DNA from: Ryuthela nishihirai
Taxonomy: Eukaryota; Arthropoda; Arachnida; Araneae; Heptathelidae
Direction: 5' to 3'
Length of the DNA stretch: 64,000 nucleotides
NCBI GenBank assembly: GCA_038380435.1
Contig: JAWZYU010000027.1
Coordinates: 5,143,156 to 5,207,155 of the forward strand
Below the pieces are notes generated by a model. It saw only the letters and a list, made by a program, of their open reading frames with translations, was not told where the DNA came from and made no database searches. The translations under genes and the position numbers were made by a program. Below are positions 42,520-53,527 of this stretch, piece after piece (positions within the stretch are counted from its first letter, which is position 1; the number at the start of each line of letters is the position of its first letter).

Positions 42520-42605
42520 TTCTACTATGGCATATAAACTGACAGGCTCCTGTCAGAACTCTGTGGCAAGCAGCTGCATGAGGGGGTATTTATTTTTTTT
42601 ATTAT
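42520..42605 (+). mobile_element. SINE B tail fragment
   Basis: CTTCTACTATGGCATATAAA, CTGACAGGCTCCTGTCAG, then GCAGCTGCATGAGGGGGTAT and a T-rich tail. 5'-truncated. Confidence 0.85.
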
Positions 42606-42879
42606 TTATATTACACGTTTTTGTGGTGAATACAACGTGAGTTGTTATTAAACTGTTTAAAGTCCTCAGGTGTAATCAGTAAAGTAATTTGTAGATAGTT
42701 TGTACATATAATTTTGTGCGAGCCACTTTTGTTAGGCCTAACCACCACGACTCGACTCGCATGTACTATGTGCATGGTTGCAACAGCAATTCACTCTTTT
42801 GTCCGAAGTGATATTTCATGAAAGTAATTTCGATCAGAATTTCATCGTCGCTTTCAAGAACTCCGAAGGTAAATGAAAA

Positions 42880-43570
42880 TTTTAAAATTTTAATAGGTAA
42901 GTGATTTGGTTTTATAGTTGAAATCTCAGTAATTATTTGAATGATAAAATTATGTGGTTTGTATTTGACATTTGCTGGTATTTTAGTGGTAAAATGATTT
43001 AGTTTATAGCTTATATTTCACTGATATTTTAGTGCTAAAATTATATATCAACTGTAATTCGGCGATTTACACTTGATATTCGCCGATATTTAACTGGTAA
43101 AATGATTTGGTTTATAGCTGACCTCTCGCTGATATTTAAGTTGCAAAGTGATTTAGTATAAAATTTCCATTCGCAGAGATTTTAGTGCTAAATTTATTTG
43201 GTTTATAGCTGAAACTAAGCTGATATTTAAGTGAAAATAGTTCGGTTTATAGCTTATTTTTCGCTGATATTTTAGTAGTAAAACGAATTGTTTTATAGTT
43301 CACATTTCGCTGATGTTTGAATGATAAAATGATTTGTTTTGTAGTTCATATTTCGCTGATATTTAAATTGTATATTGACTTAAATTTGACATTCGCTGAT
43401 ATTATAGTGCTAAATTCATTCAGATTAGGGTTGACATACCACTGATATGTCAATGGTAAATAAATTAGACTTTATAAATCATTGCATTTTAACTGATATG
43501 TCATTGCATTTTTAATGTAAAATGATTTCGTTCAAGCTGGCATTGCATTAATACCTAGATGAGAAAGTAT
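42880..43570 (+). repeat. decayed minisatellite, about 55-60 bp unit
   Basis: At least ten degenerate copies of AAAATGATTTGGTTTATAG followed by CTGATATTTCGCTGATATTT and TAGTGGT. No coding potential; unit identity is moderate, so an old array. Confidence 0.8.
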
Positions 43571-44139
43571 ACGCCATTAACTATCATTGAAATATTATGA
43601 ATAGTTGTCTTTTTTTAGCTTATTTGCTAAGAGTTACTAACAACTTAAATTTATATGAGGGATAAGCAGTCTAATTACGACAAGGCAAAGATGTCAATTA
43701 CATAGTCCCAATTATTTAGCTGAATTACCATTTCTAGATAACTTCTATGCTTGATTATTGTCATATCTGGTAGTGTATGTGTTAGTGTGTACCACTTATC
43801 TGAATCAGTACTCTGCAGCTTTTGTGTTATGTTTTCTAGATATATCAACAATTGGTTTGTTCATATGATTTAATTGAATCACTAATCTTGTGAACTCTCT
43901 ATCATATATAATAAACCAGTTCTTATTTCTAGGAAAGCATATATATATATATTTCTTCATCTAATTCAGAGTATATGATAAAAATGCATCACTGAAATTG
44001 CTCATTTTGCATTCTATTTGCTAACTTTTATTTCCATTACTCATAGAAAAGTTAATATGTATTTTAAAGTCATTTGAATATATATATATATAAATGACTT
44101 AAATTAATCATTACCCCTGTTAATTTTCTATTTCCTTCA

Positions 44140-44610
44140 ACTTTTAGGATTAAACATTTCTTCATTTGAATTAATATATGATTTCATTAAATTTCTCAGG
44201 CTAATTTTATGTGAATGTTTCCTCACTCTAAAAGCTTTCTGCATTTTTGTATTAGATTTATTATATATACAGTATATAAAAATTAATTGAATCACTCTCA
44301 ATTTTGTGCAATATTTAATATTTTTCCACTTCTCTTTGTGATATTTATGCATTTTTTCAGTTCGTATACTATGTATGAATTAATTTATTTACTCCTAGTT
44401 TTGTGAAATTCTCAATAAATATTTCCCTCACCCTCTAGGAGATTTATGCATTTCTTCAATTATTTTAGTACATACCATATAATGATTTACTTCTAAATAT
44501 TTTGCAATTTTTAATATTCCCCTCCTCACCTTTAGAAGTTTTATGAATTTCTTCAATGAGATTTAGCTTATACGTTATAAATAAATCACTCATTTTGCTA
44601 GTTTTATATA
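44140..44610 (+). repeat. decayed tandem repeat, about 105-115 bp unit
   Basis: Units share TTTTGTGCAATTTTTAATAT, TCCTCACCTCTAGGAGATTT and ATGCATTTCTTCAATTAGAT in the same order (near 44150, 44300, 44400 and 44500). An AT dinucleotide run lies at 44075-44095. 43571-44139 and 44611-45244 are AT-rich and unassigned. Confidence 0.65.
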
Positions 44611-45244
44611 TTTCTTTTCCAGGTATAGTTGCTAATTGCATTGATTATTTTTTATGTAAATGTTGATAATTTTCACACCATTGTAAGTTTGGTTTCTTTG
44701 AAATCATGAATGATACTTTATTGCTACCGGAGATTTTAATGTTATTTCAAGAGAAATTTTGTATAACTACTGTGCACATCAGAATATTCCAAATGTTCCT
44801 TATTCTTTTTTGAAATAATTATCAGAATGGATACAGCAATTGAATTTAACTGCGTTTGTTTTACTTGAGTGCAAAATTCGGCAGATATATTTTCTGTCCT
44901 TTTATATATTTTGTCGAGGAATTATTTATTCAAAGATTGATAAATTGCATTTGCGTTAAAAATTGGTTCATTTGAAACCATTGGCAATACTTTCCCTTTC
45001 AACTTCATTAAAATGAACCGATGTGCGGAAATAACCAGCAGCAAGCAAACGCAGTGATAGCTCAATGTGTGTGACATCAAAAAGTTTGGCGGGCTTGTTC
45101 ATTCTAAGAGGCTTTGGCCGTTTCCGTACTAGACGCTGATGCCGACTGTGGATATGTTATGCCCTCTTTGATATCCAAGAAAAATTTGAAAATGATTGCA
45201 TTTCGTTCAATAGAGCTGTTCAGCATTTTAGATATAAATCACCT

Positions 45245-45658
45245 ATGTTGCATATAGAATACAAAATAGAATTTCATTTTTTTATAGTAACCTATACATA
45301 CCTCACAGATGCTGTAAATAAAAATCAATTTATTTATAAAATGCATTACGTTTTGGTATTTTCATTGAGCTGCTTGCAACATTATTTTTTTACATATATG
45401 ACAGAGGTTCTACTATTTTTTCAAATTAATGTGCCCAATGGAAAGGAAATGAAGGAGAATTTTTTTAATTTTCCATATTTTCCAACACTGATGTTCATGG
45501 CCAGCAGAACAGCACAAGTAGGGCTGAACGGAGAAATGAAGGAGGCAAGCGAACAATGCCCTCCCCCCAGAATGCCAGTAAGGATAATGGAGGCACAAAA
45601 ATTATTTAAACTTGTGCCCATCACATGCATTCTTAAAAAAAAATTTAAATACCTCTAA
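45245..45658 (+). CDS. unidentified coding-like ORF
   Basis: 137-residue open frame. The second half is less AT-rich than its surroundings and reads protein-like: NVPNGKEMKENFFNFPYFPT, MFMASRTAQVGLNGEMKEAS, QCPPPRMPVRIMEAQKLFKL. The minus strand is also open across 45421-45630 (LNNFCASIILTGILGGGHCS, GKYGKLKKFSFISFPLG), so the coding strand is undecided. The first half is AT-rich filler and may not be coding. I do not recognise a family. A 42-bp stretch at about 45730-45771 lies between TTTTCTCTAG and GTATGT, exon-like on the plus strand. It may be a piece of a host gene, a processed pseudogene or chance. Confidence 0.3.
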   Translation: MLHIEYKIEFHFFIVTYTYLTDAVNKNQFIYKMHYVLVFSLSCLQHYFFTYMTEVLLFFQINVPNGKEMKENFFNFPYFPTLMFMASRTAQVGLNGEMKEASEQCPPPRMPVRIMEAQKLFKLVPITCILKKKFKYL

Positions 45659-46279
45659 AACAGAGTGCAAAATGTTATACTGCAGTGTAGAGTCATTCTC
45701 TTCCCCTTTTCTCCTTTATTTTCTCTAGATCTGAGCCTGAGCACATCTTCCAAGCTTTCACTAGTGGCGGTATGTTCATTCTGAACTCAAAATAAGTGTG
45801 CTGTGAATATAAATTGTTTAGATATTTCTAAAATGGTGAGAGCACAGTAATTTTGAAACCTGTTACTAATGATTTAATTGGAATTTATTTGTAATGTGGA
45901 GGAAGAAAAACAAATTCGTTTACAGCCACAAAAATAGTGAGATCATTTTCAGATGATAAAAAATCGTCGATAACAATTAAAATCATTCCTAGAAGCAAAA
46001 AAAAAAATAAAATCCACTTGAGGTAGGGGGCAGCAATAATGAAGTTACTCAGTGGCTGAAAAGTAAATTTCTTGAGGGAAGGACCACAAAATATCGTAGA
46101 CCAATGCTACACCTGTTATATGTGACTAAAATGTACAGATTGAATCACTCATTTTCCATAAGAATATACTATTATGGAACAGAATCAGAGTCCGGAAGAA
46201 ATATGTTTCAACGAAAAATTCATTCAATTGCATATATTACGATCAGAAAAATAATTTAGTGGACAGATTTTAAAGGAGA

Positions 46280-47200
46280 AATGGAAAACATGTTCTTATT
46301 TCATACCAAATGTTAACTTACTTAAAAAATATGAGCAAAATGTAAGATACAAAATTAAAACGAACAAAAATTACTGCAGGAAGCGAATTTCACTTTCATT
46401 GGCGTTTTTCACTCAAGCGAATTTCACTTTCATTCTACGTAAAATTGACGTTTTAGTGTGCAAAACAAGCTTTAATATAAAAAATTTTTTAACATAAAAC
46501 TGGTTTTGTGATCAAATTAAAACATGAAACTAGACACGTGTTCTTATTTCATTCAAATTCAGTGTAGAAAAATAAAGATAAATTTATGCAAGATAGAAGT
46601 AATAAACGATCAAAGAATGGTGTGAGGTGAAAATGTACTTTCCATAGGGATAACACGGAATATGTATTTTAGGGTGCAAATTGTGTATTGCATACAAAAT
46701 AAATGACTTAAAATTGGTTTGGTGATAATTTTATAAACAGAAAACTGGAAATGTGTTCTTATTTTAAACCAAATTTTGTTTATTTGGTAAAATATAGAAA
46801 TGAAAATCAAAGGGTACAAATATTAAAAATAATATTTAAATACCCCCTCAAGCAGCTGCTTGTTACAGATGTCTGACAGGAGCCTGTCAGTTTATATGCC
46901 ATAGTAGAAGGTCTGAGAGGATGGCAGGACCTCAGCAGAAAAACAAAACATACATCCATGCCTTACCTGGGCTCGAACCCAGGTCCCTTAGATCAGTAGC
47001 CAAGCACACTAACCACTCAGCCACAGGACGGCTAGCAGGGTACAAAATTGATTTCTCGTAGGATAACATGGAAAACATGTTGGTGCAAAATTTGGTGTCT
47101 TACTAAAATATTATAAACAAGAAGTTGGTATGGTGATAAAACTTTAAACAAGAAAATGGTTTTAGATCAAGAATGGTGGTAAAACCATTAACTGACTGGT
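46280..47200 (+). repeat. decayed long-period tandem repeat split by SINE B
   Basis: GTGTTCTTATTTnAnnCAAA recurs near 46290, 46540 and 46755, and AAACTGGTTTTGTGAT-like stretches near 46497, 46708 and 47125, giving a period of roughly 200-250 bp. GCGAATTTCACTTTCATT is also duplicated at 46384 and 46417. 45772-46279 is unassigned. Confidence 0.5.
46837..47033 (-). mobile_element. SINE B, complete copy
   Basis: Minus strand. Head with GTGGCTGAGTGGTTAGTGTG (A box) and GGGTTCGAGCCC (B box), the same body, and tail AAGCAGCTGCTTGAGGGGGT. Inserted in the decayed tandem repeat. Confidence 0.9.
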
Positions 47201-48661
47201 TTGGTTGATAAAAATATGCATGAAACGTAATGTACTGGAATTGAAGGTTGTCAGCATAGTGTAAATGACTTGTGTGACTAAAGTATTTGATACTATGTAT
47301 GTTGCGATATTTCAGTGTAGAAAGCAAAACTTCATCCAAGGAGGTGAAAATTGTGTTAAATAAAGATATAGAATTCAGTCTGTGACAAAAATAGGCTCCG
47401 TTCATAGTTGGATGGTAAATTATCACAAGCAGGCTATTGTTCTAAGCTTTTGTTTCAAGAAGAGCGGGAAGCATGTGAGAGTATCGTCGTCTCTAAAGGC
47501 ACAGGTTGGATAAAAGTCATATAAATGTAATGTGAAGCACGCTATCTGCAAAATCGCATATGTGACAGGACAAGTAGAATAACAGCAAAATTAACAAAAT
47601 ACACTCTAATGGACTTTAAGATAATTCGCGACAGGAGACAGATTAAAACTGTAAGAGCGTTTACCATTGCAGATTTTTTAAAAAATGATATCTTACTTCC
47701 AAATAATTAACTGATTTTTCTTCCGAGGAAGTAAAAATATTTTGTTATCGATTGTTATTAAATAGTGCTACATCCTAGGAAAGAGTAATATTTTGCATAA
47801 TTGAATCATGTATTGAGGATACAGCGGCAATAAGTATTGGAATAAAAAGTTTTAAACTTGAGACCAAGTCGCGTAATGGATACACGGGAATTAAAAAAGT
47901 TATTTTTATTGGTTATTCTTTTGCTAATGCAGTCGCGATGTCTTTAAAATGACTCAGTAAAGGAAAATAAGCAAATAAATTGGGAGGAGATTGAAATCTG
48001 TAAGGAAGAACGAATTTTTTTATTTGTGATTCGTGTGATGAGGTTTTTGAAATGGTTTAATATAACATGAAAATACGGAGAGTAACGAATTGATATGCGG
48101 CAGAAATAAGAATTTAAAACCCAACTTTTCTAATAAAGTAAATACAGACATTATCATATCTTTCAAATGTAAGCTACTCATATTATTAACAGGAACTATG
48201 GCAACTATATCCCTATATTTTGATAGCACAGAAGATACCATGAAAACCTGGGCTGATTTTGCTGATTTTGTGGCATCAAATGCACTTGCACCATAAATTT
48301 GTTCCCCTTTAAATGATATTTGAGGCTGTATATATATTTCATCTAGCAACAAACACACTGAACATTCGTGTGTCTTTAAATATTTCAATCTGCTTTATAG
48401 GTATTTAGCACTACTATCAAGAGCTGAGGTAGAGAGTTGAAAGTTACATATAAGTTTCTGTAAATTTCGAGGGTGTGGTAAGAACATTAACCCACATTTT
48501 AATAAGGCTTTATTGGCTGAGGGTGAATGTACATATAAGCAAGCAGCCAAAACTATGGTTTGATTATTACATCGTCTATTATTTGTTTCAACTGCTGATA
48601 GTGTGATCTGCTGAACAAGAAATTTTAAACTATAACACTCTTGATAATTTGGTAAATAAAA

Positions 48662-48862
48662 AAATTAAATATCCCCTCAGGCAGCTGCTTGCCACAGAGG
48701 TCTGACAGGAGCCTGTCAGTTTATATACCATAGTTGGTCTGTGAGGATGGCAGGACCTCAGCAGAAAAAACGACACATACAACCATGCCTTACCCGGATC
48801 TCGAACCCAGTTCCCTTGGATCAGTAGCCAAGTGCGCTAACCACTCGGCCACGGGACGGCAA
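48662..48862 (-). mobile_element. SINE B inserted in the P-type transposase
   Basis: Complete minus-strand copy: A box GTGGCCGAGTGGTTAGCGCA, B box GGGTTCGAGATCC, tail AGCAGCTGCCTGAGGGGATA. It separates the two coding parts of the transposase. No clean TSD found. Confidence 0.9.
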
Positions 48863-49009
48863 ACAATTTTAAAATGGCAACAGCAAAATCTAAAATATTT
48901 TCAACCTTAGCCGTTACTTTCTGCTCTTTAATATACTTCATAAATTCCTCCAGCATATTAAATGATTTTAAAATAGCATTTTTCTTTGGTAACTTAGATA
49001 CAGGTATTT

Positions 49010-49612
49010 TTACCTTATCAACGCCAACATTAAATTTTCACTTATATTTATACATCCAGAAACACAAGGGTAATCAGATTTAATATCCATCAAACATAAC
49101 ACAAGCTTACAGTTTGTCCTAAAATATGTCCATTTTTTATGTAATTCAACACTTTTGGATTTTAAGTAGTCTTCGATATTATTCAGACAAATAATGGTAT
49201 CATTCTGAATATAGTTTCTGTAATCCAGAATGCTTCGCTCCACTGCATTTTGAAGATTTTCTTCTACGGCATCAGAAAGCCTTTTAACAGATGGGGTAGT
49301 GGAACTTAAATATTTAGGAAGATGCTTAAAAATTGTAGGGATGGCATCATCTGTTAGTTTTGGTATCTTTCGTGGATATTCTTTCAACTCTCCTTTATAC
49401 ATTATTTTGTCAACTCTGATCACCATTGAGTCATCGAAATTGTTAATACATATTCGTGGATCTTTCAGTCCTTCAAAACATGTAGGGATTTTCCTAATCC
49501 ATTTCTTACGTAACTCTGCATCCTTGGGCAGGGCAAATGTTGTTGTGTGCTCGGATTCTGAAACGTAATTTGAACAGCACACACTAACACTGCAACGACG
49601 TGGCATGCTCAT
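49010..49612 (-). CDS. THAP exon of the P-type transposase
   Basis: Open frame of about 200 residues starting at 49612 (an in-frame ATG further upstream lies in the presumed intron). The THAP fold occupies residues 1-95: Cys7, Cys12 or 13, Cys in RICI, the LPKD and W of the family, and a PRKIPKLTDDAIPTIF segment after it. The following NAVERSILDYRNYIQ region may be a coiled coil. A good 3' splice site (TTTTTTTATCTTTCAG) ends at 49656, 44 bases before the ATG. The frame ends at 49010 with AG/GTAAAA, which could be a splice donor, though a one-base frameshift explains the downstream homology better. Confidence 0.75.
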   Translation of the reverse strand: MSMPRRCSVSVCCSNYVSESEHTTTFALPKDAELRKKWIRKIPTCFEGLKDPRICINNFDDSMVIRVDKIMYKGELKEYPRKIPKLTDDAIPTIFKHLPKYLSSTTPSVKRLSDAVEENLQNAVERSILDYRNYIQNDTIICLNNIEDYLKSKSVELHKKWTYFRTNCKLVLCLMDIKSDYPCVSGCINISENLMLALIR

Positions 49613-51172
49613 GTGGAAAAGAGCAACTGTACTATTAACAAATTTTAAAGATGCACTGAAAGATAAAAAAAATTGTCGTGAGAAATATATCCCAATGTGC
49701 ATGTAGCATATGTTGCTTAATTTATGATAGAAATCTGAGGTGCATGCAAAATCACTACAACAATAAAGGTGAACCCTGCTAACTTTTAATGATATTTAGT
49801 TTCCCATCTAAATTAAATTTTTTTATCACAAATATATAGGGTATCTTTTGTTAATTGTTAGCATGACATGTAAAGTAACATAAATAATTTGTTTCATAAA
49901 AACTGACATACCCTTTAGAACAGGTTTCCTCCTAACTGCTGTAGTTTTTCTTATCATATTAATTTCTTTATTTAAAATACATTAACTAGGTACAGGTAAA
50001 TTTACTTTGAGTGACCAAAAAATATTATTTGCCAAAATTTATACGGGCATTTTGCCATATTCCACTCTTAAATGTCATAATTCTTTTGGCCAATTAAAGC
50101 AATTTCCATATCAAAAATTAGAAAGATTACAGTAACTTTTTTTTAAATATGTATTAAATCATCAACATAATTTATTCAGTACTCTTGCAGCAAGATATTT
50201 TAAAAATACTGTAAATATAAAGTGTTTTAAATTGAATGCCAGTTCTCAATTGCACATGAATATTAAAACCTCTCAACGTTCACTCAGCAGGTAGGATACA
50301 ATCTGCTATTTCTATTGTATGTTTCATATATCTGAGGTACTACACTTTTACAATATATCACCAAATTGTGTTATTATGTCATACATTTAGTTCTGTAAAG
50401 GATACCAATTTATGGAATTTATTTTATTTGTAAACTAAATTTTCTTTTGAGAACATGACTATCAAATACTGAATCTAGATTTTGATTTGAGTTTAGTCAC
50501 AGAAATATATTCCATAGCTTTTAGTTGGCATTTCAGAATCTGAATAATTTTGTTCCCATGACATACAAATTTCGAATAATAGTTATACATATTGTATAAT
50601 TTGTTTCCATTGATAAACACACAAAGTGGCAGGTGTTATTTCAGTAATAATATTTGAAGTTGTTCTAACCAGCGCATGCATATATATATATAGATACTTT
50701 AAACACCTTAATTAGCAATATTTTAATTTCTTTAATATTTAAAAGCTAGGTAAATGTTTACCATTTTTATATGAAAAAACATTGCTTTGGAGATAAACTT
50801 CCAAAATAAATCTGTCTTTTTAACATCCATACTTCAGTACTATCGAAAAGGACTCATTTTAAACTTTTTCATGTTAATATGCAGGCAATATATATATGTA
50901 GTTTACACCTAGAACACTAATAAAAGATCGAAATTTATTGTTTTATTAAAAAGTCTTTGAAATGTAAATTCCAAAAGCTACAATTTCAACCTCGATTGTT
51001 TTATTTTTTGGCCGGAACTCAACTTGTCTTAAAAAACAAATTATAATAGCAGAAAAGTATTAAAAAATATAAAGAAGTGTAATTAAATATGCACACTTTC
51101 TCATACAGTGATATACAAAGCAAATCACATTGTTAACAAAGATTAAAGAAAGAAAGGAGGTAGGCAACTTAC

Positions 51173-51450
51173 CGAAAAGGCACAGCCGACAGCAACTTTA
51201 GAAGAATAGTTTCACACACTCTTGATCCACTTGATTATCACGAACTATTCTTGAAATATCGTTTCAAATATTAATTAGAAACGGATAATACAACACGAGG
51301 AACACACACACTTGTAATGAACACGAGGAACACGAGGAGAACACGAGAAAATCACACGTTCACTCGTCTACTCTAAAACAACACAAACGCTTCGTTACCA
51401 CCGCCAATCTCGACAGCAAATTCTAAGACCCAGTTGGTCACATGACATTT
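51173..51450 (-). promoter_or_regulatory. putative non-coding first exon and promoter
   Basis: A stretch richer in GC than its surroundings, ending on the minus strand in TTTTCG/GTAAGT, a consensus splice donor (intron starts at 51172). The next minus-strand acceptor that fits is at 49656, before the THAP exon. Upstream lie GTCACATGAC (about 51438) and GCCACGTGCG (about 51478), both E-box type. It contains short repeats of ACACGAGGA. That this is the first exon of the THAP gene is inference. 49656-51172 would be an AT-rich intron without recognisable features. Confidence 0.45.
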
Positions 51451-52159
51451 TCTCGCCGCGGCCTGTCTCTCCCGCTGGCCACGTGCGGAACAGTCAAACA
51501 CAGATAAAGCAACCAAAGCTCGCTGGTTGACAAAACGTTGTGGATATTCTTCTAAACTGCTAAAGATGCCCTTACGCAGACATCGTCAGCCGTTCCAACA
51601 GTTAACAGACTTTGAGCGTGGAAGAATCATCGGCCTTTGAGAAGCTGATTGTCGTACAGAGATATGGCCAACCTAGTTGGCCGCAATCCCAGCATCATCG
51701 TACACATATGGCGACAATGGGTGCACGCCGACAAGGATCAGGAAGACGACGCATGACCACGGAGTGACAGACCGCCATTTGCGATGCATGGCATTGCGTG
51801 ACAGAATCGCGACTACAATGCAACTGAAAAGGGAATGGCGACAGTAACACGTCGAATTCCTACTAGGCGGACGTTAAACAAGAGGCATTTACAGTTTTCA
51901 TTGCGAGCCTATCATCCGGCACTGCGTTTTGGCCCTCACAATCTGCCCACATGTAAGCACGTCTTTAGTGGTGTCGTCTCAGACGGAACTGGAACGAACA
52001 AGAATGGAGTACCGTGTTGTTTAGTGACGATTCTAGTTTATTATGTTGGTCAGGACGACGTAGACAACGTGTTCGCCGTCATCCAGGGGAAAGAAGTGCC
52101 ACCCAGTGCGTGCGACATCGTCACACAGCTACTGCACCTGGTGTTTTGGTGTGGGGTAC

Positions 52160-52530
52160 CCAGGGCCATCGCCAGATTACACCGCACCCTGAGGCAAAAA
52201 ATTAAATATCGCCCCTGATGGATTATAAGACAAATATATAAGAAATCTTCAATTGCGATTTTGTTCTTATTACAAGAGAAGCATTAATGCAACACAATTA
52301 TATAATAATATTAATTAAATGTTTGCTCTACGGGGATATCACACAATCAAAAGAGATTAAAGAAAATCAAAAGAGATTAAATCAAAAAGAGATTGAATCA
52401 AAAGAGATTAAACAATAAAACTGTTTAATCTCTTCTAAATTTAAATTATAAGATATGTCCGCCTCTGTCGATACAGTTGCTAGATCAATCAATCTTTCTT
52501 GGATCCTACCACGCGCTATTACGGGTGACA
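52160..52530. other. inserted AT-rich sequence in transposase C
   Basis: Begins CAGGGCCATCGCCAG and contains four spaced copies of AAAAGAGATTAAA or AAAAGAGATTGAA near 52349-52405. Possibly a degraded DNA element. No partner end was identified. Confidence 0.4.
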
Positions 52531-52700
52531 ATCAAAAGTTCGGAGTTGCGCATGCGCAACCTCCTACGCTGGGAACGAGGAATGCAATGTCCACAAAATG
52601 AAATAATATTCCCCAAACTGATAAATATAACGTAAATTAAGCAAAACTGGTTAAGGAAAAGTAAAAGTGAATGGGTGGACCATCACAGGCGCCATGAAGC
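52530..52700 (-). mobile_element. fragment of the LTR at 30438-31205
   Basis: The reverse complement matches the beginning of the solo LTR: TGTGATGGTCCACCCATTCA, TTAACCAGTTTTGCTTAATT, GCGCATGCGCAACTCCGAAC, TTTTGATT. So this is an LTR 5' part, inside the transposase C gap. Confidence 0.75.
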
Positions 52701-52749
52701 ACCTGAAGTTTACACCTAAAACACTAATAAATTTTATTAATGTTTTAAC

Positions 52750-52862
52750 AACTATGGCATATAAACTGACAGGCTACTGTCCATATAAACTGACAGTCAT
52801 ATAAACTGACAGGCTCCTCCTCAAGCAGCTGCTTGAGTGGTTATTTATTTATTATTTTATTT
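52750..52862 (+). mobile_element. SINE B tail with internal triplication
   Basis: CATATAAACTGACAG occurs three times (about 52758, 52783, 52799) before CTCAAGCAGCTGCTTGAG and the T-rich tail. 5'-truncated copy with local slippage. Confidence 0.82.
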
Positions 52863-53527
52863 AACACCTCTTAGTTAGCCACGCCGTGAAGCCATTAGTC
52901 GGACATCTCGGTCAGAACTGGTCATTATAAAGGGATCTCTAACTGTCCAACGATATGTTACTAACATTTTGCAATCATTGTCTGTCTCATTTGTTCAGCA
53001 GCACGGAACCTTTTACCAGCATTAGTCTGTAGTGTCTACACGAGAAAAACGTTCAGGAACTACCACGGCCAGCACGCTCGTCGGACCTTTCACGTATTGA
53101 ACACGTTTGGGACAGGATGGACCGGCAGCTCCAACAACAACCAAGAGGTGCGCCAACAACTGTCGCTGAAATGGAACATCGACTTTGCGCTATTTGGCTT
53201 TCTATACGAAAGGAGGATAGAAAAGTACTGGTAGTAAGTAAAATGAAAAGTACTGAAGTAAAGATGGAGCTGTACGATAGCCCTCGCCGCTGTGTTCATG
53301 AATGCATTCTTGGAAATTAGCACTTTACCTACCCGGTAAAATGGCATAATTATGAAGTATGTTATTGAACCACCTCGCGCAACAATGAATTTTTTTTTGA
53401 TAATGTAATCAATCGCACATCTCAGTGTATGCTAACAGCTGTCTGCGTTTCAATAAAATGGCATTAATCCTTAGAGGTGTTACAATTCTTTTTCTACTAG
53501 TGTATATATAGATATGATGCATCTTTA

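Larger units (their letters stand above)
48020..49655 (-). pseudogene. THAP-domain P-element-type transposase, broken
   Basis: P-element/THAP9-like DNA transposase. From the ATG at 49612: MSMPRRCSVSVCCSNYV, TTTFALPKDAELRKKWIRKI, RICINNF, i.e. a THAP zinc finger, but the final His of C2CH is Asn. A linker follows, then a frame break near 49027 and a second frame KIPVSKLPKKNAILKSFN, EEFMKYIKEQ. After a SINE B the sequence resumes with SANKALLKCGLMFLPHPRNL, and YLKTHECSVCLLLDEIYIQP and AQVFMVSSVLSKYRDIVAIV, the start of the RNase H-like catalytic domain (Asp in LLLDE). The rest of the catalytic domain is not seen below 48020. 47200-48019 has nothing recognised. Confidence 0.82.
51566..53320 (+). 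pseudogene. Tc1-like transposase C, split by insertions
   Basis: From the ATG at 51566: PLRRHRQPFQQLTDFERGRI, then repeated frame changes. The middle contains GEWRQ.. and a DDSSLLCWSGRRRQRVRRHP frame at 52014 (the first catalytic Asp region), followed by a break at about 52160. The end resumes near 52870 and includes PARSSDLSRIEHVWDRMDRQ (last Glu), GAPTTVAEMEHRL and SPRRCVHECI. The family matches Tc1-like transposases with a long C-terminus. About 700 bp of unrelated sequence lie in the gap. Terminal repeats were not found. Confidence 0.8.

Noticed and set aside
48090..48296. Plus-strand ORF
   Set aside because: Antisense to the P-type transposase catalytic domain.
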